A DNA stretch of 12,328 nt from Gemmatimonadota bacterium (GTDB lineage: Bacteria; GCA-2686955), in assembly GCA_002686955.1 (NCBI GenBank), contig NYZA01000145.1, positions 1-12,328 of the forward strand. Direction: 5' to 3'. The notes beneath the pieces are model-generated. The model made no database searches. It worked only from the letters and a program-made list of their open reading frames with translations, and was not told where the DNA came from. Shown piece by piece: positions 1 through 5,539 of this stretch (position 1 is its first letter; the number at the start of each line of letters is the position of its first letter). Made by a program: the position numbers and the translations under genes.

Positions 1-507
1 GCCCGCGAATCAATGCTCGGTCCTCCCGAAACTCCCCCGCGTCGAACCCTTAGGGTCCGCGCAAGAATAGCTTGTCATTTGGCATCCCATCCGCACCACA
101 TCTGCGGCACATCTGGGCGCCAAGATGACAAGTTATTCTTGGATCCGGAGAAGGTGCCAGAAGCGGATCGGGTTCTATTCGTGGAAACGGGGAGGAATTT
201 TTTCGAGGAGAATCCCCGTCGTCCGGTGGCCGGGGTCGAGGGGCACTGGGTTGGAGCCGTATCGGAGGGCTGGAAGTTCTTACGGATTCCAACGCCCATG
301 GGGCAGGACCGCGAGCTCTACGACCTGGCCGCGGACCCGGAAGAAGTCGACAATCGTCTCGCCTCCGATCCTGTCATCGCCAAGCGCCTGGAAGGGCTGA
401 TGGATGCCTGGATCGGGGGATTCGATGATACGGAATCCTCGGACCGCAACCCTGGGTTGGACGGCGACACCCAGCGTCATCTTCGTTCGCTGGGCTACAT
501 GGACTGA
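1..507 (+). CDS. Sulfatase-type protein, C-terminal part (5' end missing or replaced)
   Basis: The frame is open from the first base and ends at TGA 505-507; the first ATG is at 13. From about base 142 the product reads like the C-terminal domain of arylsulfatase/choline-sulfatase-like enzymes: an LFVETGRNFFEENPRR segment, then GHWVGAVSEGWKFLRIP, then the family-typical DRELYDLAADPEEVDN (paperwork-like end where 'ELYDL..DP.E..N' is the hallmark), finishing with HLRSLGYMD. The catalytic N-terminal half (metal ligands and the CxPxR formylglycine motif) is absent. Upstream of residue 47 the residues (CHLASHPHHICG and neighbours) are unlike a sulfatase and are encoded by the palindrome at 62-141. 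The gene therefore looks broken or chimeric at that point, and the product should be inactive as a hydrolase unless the missing half lies outside the window in frame. The family is likely; the exact substrate cannot be told. A 167-base non-coding gap follows. Confidence 0.7.
   Translation, partial: ARESMLGPPETPPRRTLRVRARIACHLASHPHHICGTSGRQDDKLFLDPEKVPEADRVLFVETGRNFFEENPRRPVAGVEGHWVGAVSEGWKFLRIPTPMGQDRELYDLAADPEEVDNRLASDPVIAKRLEGLMDAWIGGFDDTESSDRNPGLDGDTQRHLRSLGYMD
62..141. repeat. 80-bp hairpin-forming palindromic element
   Basis: Bases 62-80 pair with 123-141 over 19 positions with only two G-T pairs and no mismatch. Inside, GGC 81-83 can pair with GCC 119-121, CCCA 86-89 with TGGG 114-117, and CCGCA 91-95 with TGCGG 103-107, leaving a 7-base loop. 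The whole 80 bases can thus fold into one long imperfect hairpin. The palindrome is in codon phase: read on the plus strand it gives I-A-C-H-L...D-D-K-L-F-L, and on the minus strand I-T-C-H-L...N-D-K-L-F-L. It sits exactly where the sulfatase similarity stops. It could be a REP/MITE-like or RPE-like mobile palindrome inserted in a gene, or a fold-back assembly artefact. A second short palindrome, ACCCTTAGGGT, lies at 46-56. Confidence 0.75.
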
Positions 508-674
508 CCGTGGCCCGGGGCCCGGTTCGACGATCCCACGAGACGATTGGAATTCAGGTGCCTCTCCTCGTCTACACTCACATCGTCGGTCGGACCGGAT
601 GAAAAACCCAGTGTGCGGTCATCTCGACCCGCGCCGACGCGTGTTCCCGGAGTCAAAAGGGGGGATAATCGGGA

Positions 675-1445
675 ATGGACCATGACGAACAAAGTCCGGA
701 TCGCCTGATCAACCAGGATTTCGTGGACGACGTCATCCTCGAGAATGCCCGATGGAATTTCACCCACGGGGCCGCCTCGGGCTTCATGGGCTTCGGGATC
801 CTCTACTACGCCCTCGTCTACAGTACGCGGGCCAGAGTTGTGGTGTGCCTCGGCTCCGGGGACGGGTTCGTTCCGCGGATTTTCCGGCAGGCTCAGCGTG
901 ACCTGGGGGACGGGTTCGTCGGCCGAACGATTCTCGTCGATGGGAACGTGCCGGAAAAGGGCTTCGGCGCCCCGGATTACCTGGCAGAGGATTCCTTTTT
1001 CCGCACCCGCTTTCCCGACGTCGAAATGTGGATCCGTCCGACGGAGGAGGCCGCGCAGATCCTGGCGAAGGACGGCATCGAGATCGACCTTCTCCACATC
1101 GATGCCGATCACACCATTGAAGGGGTGATGGCCGATTACAGAAACTTCCGCCCACTCCTGTCCGACCGATTCGTGATCACCATGCACGACACCCGCTTTT
1201 CTCCGGGCGTCGTCGCGGCCTTGGAGCAGATTCGGGCGACCGAAGACGTGGACCTCATTGACTTCAATCACCTGGGATATGGGCTCGCGGTTCTCAAGCC
1301 GAGGGTGCCCAACGGTGACGTGGCCTCCGTGCGTATGAAGGCGGGTGCCTTTCTGCGGCATCCCAAGCCCCACCTTTCGGCTCGGATGCCGAGGTGGCTC
1401 CAGCGATTGCGGTCATGGTTGTCGCGACAGGAGCAAGCGCGGTGA
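675..1445 (+). CDS. Class I SAM-dependent methyltransferase (Methyltransf_24-like)
   Basis: The protein has 256 aa and is probably cytoplasmic. The start ATG 675 has a purine-rich AAGGGGGG at 657-664, 10 bases upstream. Residues 55-68 (VVVCLGSGDGFVPR) form the glycine-rich SAM-binding motif I at the end of strand 1. Residues 137-155 (IDLLHIDADHTIEGVMADY) match the 'DLL.IDADH.YE.V..D' signature of class I methyltransferases acting on small molecules or sugars, followed by ITMHDT at 168-173. The N-terminal 50 residues are probably a helical cap; the C-terminal 35 residues are basic and may touch the membrane or nucleic acid. The stop overlaps the start of the next gene (GTGA), so the two are translated as an operon. 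Sugar methylation in surface-glycan biosynthesis is a reasonable guess from the neighbourhood. The substrate is not shown by the sequence. Confidence 0.8.
   Translation: MDHDEQSPDRLINQDFVDDVILENARWNFTHGAASGFMGFGILYYALVYSTRARVVVCLGSGDGFVPRIFRQAQRDLGDGFVGRTILVDGNVPEKGFGAPDYLAEDSFFRTRFPDVEMWIRPTEEAAQILAKDGIEIDLLHIDADHTIEGVMADYRNFRPLLSDRFVITMHDTRFSPGVVAALEQIRATEDVDLIDFNHLGYGLAVLKPRVPNGDVASVRMKAGAFLRHPKPHLSARMPRWLQRLRSWLSRQEQAR
1429..1433 (+). promoter_or_regulatory. Shine-Dalgarno AGGAG deciding the GTG start at 1442
   Basis: AGGAG lies within the end of the methyltransferase gene, 8 bases before GTG 1442. The longer in-frame alternative, GTG 1394, would add 16 residues inside the methyltransferase gene and lacks a comparable site. 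The 1442 start gives the classic 4-base GTGA overlap and puts K-R just before the first hydrophobic segment. Confidence 0.7.
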
Positions 1446-3178
1446 AACGCGGAGGTCTCTGGTCCTTTCGGGGACTCCTGATCGGTCTGACGCTCTTGCA
1501 CCTCCTGCCGATCTGGTGCGTGGACCGGGTCCCCACCCAGGACGGCCCCATGCACCTGGAAACCGCCACGGCGCTACTGCACTACTCCGATCCAGGGCGG
1601 GACTACTCGCGCTTCTTTTACCGAAACACCGAGCCCGTGCCGAGTTTGCTCTCTCACGTCTTTCTTACGGGCGCGATGGCCGCGACGGGACCCCAGGTCG
1701 CAGAAAAACTCCTGCTGAGCATCTACGTCATCCTCTTCGTCGGGGGGGTCTATTGGCTTCTCTTTACCGTGGATCCGGAGCGAACGTTCTTCACCCTCCT
1801 CGCGTTTCCGATGATCTACAACTACTTGCTCCACGTCGGTCTTTACGGCTTCGTGATCAGTGTGCCCTTGTCGCTGTTGATCGTCGCCTGGTGGTGGAAG
1901 CAGGAGGAGCCACGGCGGTGGCGGACCCTGCTGATTCTCGTCGCCGCCCTCGTTCTGCTCTATTTCTGTCACCTGGTGCCGGTGGCGATTCTCTGTATGG
2001 TCCTCCCCGTCGTCGGGATCACCCGTCACCGCCTGGGCCCCGAGGGCCTGCTGCGCCTGGCGGTGGCGCTTCTCCTCGCGTGCGTCCTTCCGGCCTGGTT
2101 TCTGTATCGCTGGGGAACCGATGTTTCGCACTTCCGCCCTCTTTGGACCGGCGTGTGGGAGTTGGTCTCCTTTGATTCGCTGGCGTCCTTCAGTCCGGCG
2201 CAGCATTGGGTTGGACGCAGTCTCGGGTTGATCACCGCCCTCATCGTCGTTCACACCGTTCGGGCCCGCCGCAGCGACGCCACCTCCTCGACCGGTGCGT
2301 CCGGGGCTTTGCGGGCTGCGTGCGCGGGAGGCGAGGCGACATTCCTGGTCAGTGCTCTCTTGTGCGCGGCTCTCTACCTGGTCACCCCTGAAAACGTGTC
2401 CGAGGGTGGATTCGTGGTCGAGCGAGTGGCCCTTTATCCGTTTCTTCTTCTCCTTCCCTGGCTCGAACCCCGCTTTCGTCGATCGGCTCAAAAACGTGCC
2501 CTTGGGTGCGCCCTCGTCGCGCTGACCCTGGTCCACCTGGGGCAGACCCTGCACTACTACCGGGAAACGGTCGACGATCTCGGCGAATACACGTCCGGTA
2601 TCCACCTCGTCCACCCGGACGACACGATCCTGCCGGTCCATTTCGACGGGACGACGTCCGGACAGGTTTTCGAATCGCACTATCGTGTCGGTATTCTCTG
2701 GCATGGGGTGGGTCATTATTGTGCTGAAGCCGGCGCCATCGGGCTCTTCAATATTCAGGGGAACAAGCGGCTCTTCCCCTTGAGCTACTTTGCAGAAATG
2801 CACCCGTTCGACACGATGGGAGATCTTCGCGGTGGTAATCCTCGGGACATTGATCCGTCCGGGTATCCTGTGCCCATCGACGTCATCCTCGTCTGGGGCT
2901 GGACCGGCAACGTGGACGGGATCGATGAACCGGCTGAACTCGAGCGATTGACACGCAATTATCGGCTCGTTCACCGGACGCCTCGACTGCGGCTCTACCG
3001 ACTGCAGGGGCGGAAGTCTCCGGTGCGGATCGCATCGACCTGGGCATCAACGCTGTGGACTACTCGGGCTATCCCGATTGTCGGCCGGAGTATCTCGAGG
3101 CCTTCCAGCGGCTGGCCAACCTGGCGACAGCGTCCGGGGTCGAAGGACGGACTCAGGTCACGATCCATGCGCCCCTGA
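1442..3178 (+). CDS. Polytopic membrane protein, GT-C-like, with readthrough C-terminus
   Basis: The protein is 578 aa from the GTG start. I do not recognise a named family. About nine hydrophobic segments are visible, near residues 9-26, 88-108, 115-150 (two), 162-190, 202-222, 260-273, 300-315, 328-342 and 355-370. A hydrophilic domain of about 140 residues follows. The first loop carries [10 protein letters not shown], an acidic residue after the first membrane helix as in GT-C-fold glycosyltransferases (PMT/ArnT-like), which act on lipid-linked sugars. The natural C-terminus appears to be near LRLYRLQG (about residue 523). Residues after this, rich in S, R, T and W, are out-of-frame readthrough of a queC fragment and are probably not native. 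It is coupled to the upstream methyltransferase, suggesting a shared envelope or glycan task. The glycosyltransferase idea is an inference; a membrane protein is certain. Confidence 0.75.
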   Translation: MKRGGLWSFRGLLIGLTLLHLLPIWCVDRVPTQDGPMHLETATALLHYSDPGRDYSRFFYRNTEPVPSLLSHVFLTGAMAATGPQVAEKLLLSIYVILFVGGVYWLLFTVDPERTFFTLLAFPMIYNYLLHVGLYGFVISVPLSLLIVAWWWKQEEPRRWRTLLILVAALVLLYFCHLVPVAILCMVLPVVGITRHRLGPEGLLRLAVALLLACVLPAWFLYRWGTDVSHFRPLWTGVWELVSFDSLASFSPAQHWVGRSLGLITALIVVHTVRARRSDATSSTGASGALRAACAGGEATFLVSALLCAALYLVTPENVSEGGFVVERVALYPFLLLLPWLEPRFRRSAQKRALGCALVALTLVHLGQTLHYYRETVDDLGEYTSGIHLVHPDDTILPVHFDGTTSGQVFESHYRVGILWHGVGHYCAEAGAIGLFNIQGNKRLFPLSYFAEMHPFDTMGDLRGGNPRDIDPSGYPVPIDVILVWGWTGNVDGIDEPAELERLTRNYRLVHRTPRLRLYRLQGRKSPVRIASTWASTLWTTRAIPIVGRSISRPSSGWPTWRQRPGSKDGLRSRSMRP

Positions 3179-3357
3179 TCCACCTCGCGAAGGCCGAGAT
3201 CATTCGGCGAGGTCTCGCCTGCGGGGTCGACTACGGCCGGACCATGTCTTGTTATGAGCCTGACCCGTCGGAGGCGCCATGTGGTCGTTGCGACAGCTGC
3301 GCAATTCGCGCGGCGGCTTTTGCAGAGGTGGGAATCCCCGATCCACTCATCCGCTAG
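3010..3357 (+). pseudogene. queC: 3' fragment of queC (7-cyano-7-deazaguanine synthase)
   Basis: In frame 1, from about base 3010, the product reads [20 protein letters not shown] then [15 protein letters not shown], and later [16 protein letters not shown]. It ends with the zinc-binding cluster [18 protein letters not shown] (Cys-x9-Cys-x2-Cys-x2-Cys) and stops at TAG 3355-3357. These are signature blocks of QueC, the ATP-dependent enzyme making preQ0 for queuosine. About 115 residues remain, against about 220-230 in full QueC; the N-terminal PP-loop ATP-binding motif (SGGxDS) is missing. The fragment has no start codon or ribosome site of its own (the GTG at 3055 lies inside a conserved block) and sits in a different frame from the membrane protein it joins. 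It is a non-functional remnant left by a deletion or rearrangement, unless the junction is an assembly error. Confidence 0.85.
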
Positions 3358-3372
3358 AGGCGATCGAGTCGC

Positions 3373-3388
3373 GATGCCGTGGGGCATC
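3373..3388 (+). terminator. Small inverted repeat after the queC remnant
   Basis: GATGCC 3373-3378 pairs with GGCATC 3383-3388 across a 4-base loop, 15 bases after the queC stop. No T-run follows, so it is not a classical intrinsic terminator. It may be a weak 3' hairpin of the plus-strand transcript. Confidence 0.25.
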
Positions 3389-3454
3389 CGACGACGGGGT
3401 TAGAACGGAAGTTGCCAAGTTGCACGGCCGATTCGTTCGCTACCCCCTGATTCG

Positions 3455-3471
3455 GAGCCCCTGCGGGGCTC
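3455..3471. terminator. GC hairpin at the convergent gene ends
   Basis: GAGCCCC 3455-3461 pairs perfectly with GGGGCTC 3465-3471 over a 3-base loop. It overlaps two bases of the TGA stop of the minus-strand lipoprotein gene and lies between convergent genes, where a bidirectional terminator is expected. No U-tract is present on either strand, so termination, if any, would be of the U-less type. Confidence 0.4.
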
Positions 3472-5539
3472 AAGGGTCGGACAGGTCGTAGTAGAAGGGG
3501 AGCTTCGGGTCGACGCGTTCCATCAGAATTCGCTCCGTGGAGAGTTCGGGGTGTTCGTCGAAAGGTGCGAGCTTCAGGTGGTGGACGGTTCCGGGGATGC
3601 GGTCGGCTACCCCGGGCAATCGTTGACCGTCCAGGATCGTCCAGTGAACCACCTGGATCCGCTCGTCATCGAGACCGGCTTCGACGTCATAGCTGAATAC
3701 GGCCAGGGCCCGCCGATAGGGAGCCAGCGTGCGCGGTTCGGGCGTCGGTGTGGGATGAACCAGTCGGGCCTGTACTTCGACGCCTGGTACGGTGCGTCGA
3801 CGGTGAAGCCGACTCTGGTAGAGGTCATGTTTCAGGGAGACTTCCCGTGCCTTGACGGTTCGCGCGTAGATCGCGATCCCTTCGATGGAACCGGACCAGT
3901 TCGAATCATGGTTGGGTGTGTCGCCGAAGCGAAGAGAGCCGCCCGTCCAGGACCGTGGATCCGCCTCGGGGGCGTTGGCTGTGAAAACGGGCTCGCCATT
4001 CACGTGGCTCTCGACAGTGCCACCGCTGACGTTGACCACCAGGTGGGTTCGCATTTCGGCGGATGCGGACCCGACTGGAAAGCGGCTCACGCGGGAAGGA
4101 TCTTGCGCCGCGGAGATTTCCAGGTAGATCGTTTCTCGATCCTGTAGGAGTCGGATTTGCGTTTGCCCGGTGGTGTCCGAGAAGCAAACGATGGTGGCAC
4201 CGCCTGGTTCCATGGATCGACGCGGCGTGACGAGCATTTCCAGGGCGAAGGCACCGGTGAGTCGGCACGCTTCGATCACCTGCTCTCCCTCCCTTCGCGC
4301 GAGGAAGGATCCACCGTTGGTGTTCATCGTGCCGTGTCGGCCCCAGCGGGCGTGTTTCTGGGGCTCTACCCGGCAGACGCGGGTGGAGTTTCCCGAGATG
4401 ACTTCGTTGGGTGCCAGGGAGTCTCGCCACAAGAAGACGAGGTCTCTGAGGTCACCGGGCCAGTGGTTGGTGGAGTCGATCCCAGGCTCCTGCAACGCTG
4501 GGGTCGGGGCAGGGGAAGCCACGGAGGCGGGCACCCGCGCCTCGCTCCCCCCCTGGATCCAGGCATCCGGCCAGAAATCCCCGCGGTCATTGCGGGTCGC
4601 TCGAGCCCATGCTTCGATGCGGGTGTAGTTTGCATCGAAACGCCCCAGGTAGATCTCGACTCCCGGGCCACCCTTGTCGAGCTTTATATCGTCGTCTCCC
4701 AGCGTGTACGGGGCGCTGATTGCGAGATGGCGGACATGATTGGTCCATCGTGGGTGATAGATCTCGAGCCCCTCGATGCCCGGGGCCGTGCTCAAGTCCA
4801 CCTGCCACTCACTTCGGCTGGACTCCCGCAGGACGTGAAGATTGCGGTGGGGACCGTCCAGTGCCCAGAAAAGGTGGCTCCCGTCCGGGGCGATGTCCGG
4901 CCAGCATCCAATCCGGTATCGGTGCCAGCTTCCGGTCGTCAGGTCCAGCAAGCCCGCGTCGGGCCACGGGCAGGTGGCGGCGGCGCGGAGTCCGTCACCT
5001 GCCACGCTGAACCAGCCCCAGGTCACATCCATGCCGTCCCACACAGTTTCTTCGCGATGCGGCTCGTCGACAGGAAAGCGTCGGCAAGGGAGGGTGCCCT
5101 CGTTTCCGAATTGTTCCACGGCGTAGACCCAGTCGACCCGAGCGTCCTTGTCTCGCCATAGATCTACGGCGAATCCATCCGATAGGCGCCGGTGATTGGA
5201 TCCGTCCCAGTCGACGATCCAAATCGATCGATCGATGCGGTCGGAATAGACGATCCGGTTGCCCTCTGCGGTGATCATCGGCTTGGCATAATTCGAGACT
5301 GTGGGCAGGAGTGCTCGTTCTCCACGCCCGTCGTCGCTGTCCAGGCCCATGAGCCGGAGTTCCCCTCTGTCCGACAAGGGATCGGAGTCCGTACCGGCGT
5401 CTTGTACCCATGCAATCCGGGTATGGGCACCCGTGAGTTCACGGGTGTCCCGCGATGATTCGGAGGGTGTGCCGGGGCCGCAGGCGGAGAGAGCGGTTGC
5501 GGCCAACACGGTGCAGAATTCATTGGCGATTCGTTTCAC
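3470..5539 (-). CDS. Lipoprotein with PD40/TolB-like propeller and LamG-like domain
   Basis: The protein has 689 aa, starting at GTG 5539. This start gives the M-K-R n-region, a hydrophobic stretch, and the lipobox LSAC with Cys20 as the lipidation site; an in-frame ATG eight codons upstream (5563) would spoil the signal. The GTG overlaps the TGA of the preceding gene (GTGA), and AGGTGG sits 3-4 bases before it. Residues ~75-330 carry propeller-like repeats such as EGNRIVYSDRIDRSIWIVDW with DGSNHRRLSDG, as in TolB/PD40 proteins. Residues ~405-575 resemble a LamG/concanavalin-like sheet domain (SFLARREG, FALEMLVTP, TVESHVNGEPVF, GSIEGIAIYARTVKAREVSLK). Residues 580-689 are of unknown fold. It lacks obvious enzyme motifs, so an outer-membrane or periplasmic glycan-binding or scaffold role for the acetylation enzymes encoded upstream is inferred. 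A proline/alanine-rich linker near 335-350 separates the domains. Confidence 0.75.
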   Translation of the reverse strand: MKRIANEFCTVLAATALSACGPGTPSESSRDTRELTGAHTRIAWVQDAGTDSDPLSDRGELRLMGLDSDDGRGERALLPTVSNYAKPMITAEGNRIVYSDRIDRSIWIVDWDGSNHRRLSDGFAVDLWRDKDARVDWVYAVEQFGNEGTLPCRRFPVDEPHREETVWDGMDVTWGWFSVAGDGLRAAATCPWPDAGLLDLTTGSWHRYRIGCWPDIAPDGSHLFWALDGPHRNLHVLRESSRSEWQVDLSTAPGIEGLEIYHPRWTNHVRHLAISAPYTLGDDDIKLDKGGPGVEIYLGRFDANYTRIEAWARATRNDRGDFWPDAWIQGGSEARVPASVASPAPTPALQEPGIDSTNHWPGDLRDLVFLWRDSLAPNEVISGNSTRVCRVEPQKHARWGRHGTMNTNGGSFLARREGEQVIEACRLTGAFALEMLVTPRRSMEPGGATIVCFSDTTGQTQIRLLQDRETIYLEISAAQDPSRVSRFPVGSASAEMRTHLVVNVSGGTVESHVNGEPVFTANAPEADPRSWTGGSLRFGDTPNHDSNWSGSIEGIAIYARTVKAREVSLKHDLYQSRLHRRRTVPGVEVQARLVHPTPTPEPRTLAPYRRALAVFSYDVEAGLDDERIQVVHWTILDGQRLPGVADRIPGTVHHLKLAPFDEHPELSTERILMERVDPKLPFYYDLSDP

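Noticed and set aside
62-141. Integron attC site
   Set aside because: The hairpin lacks the RYYYAAC/GTTRRRY core sites at its ends, and no integrase or cassette array is visible.
547-578. Promoter TTGGAA ... TACACT before the methyltransferase
   Set aside because: The spacing between the boxes is about 20 bases, too long for a convincing sigma-70 promoter.
1574-2974. Long open frame antisense to the membrane protein
   Set aside because: Highly charged, low-similarity product typical of the antisense frame of GC-rich genes; the sense frame has clear membrane segments.
4157-5161. Long plus-strand open frame over the lipoprotein gene
   Set aside because: It has no recognisable motif or ribosome site, and the opposite strand encodes a lipoprotein with coherent domains.
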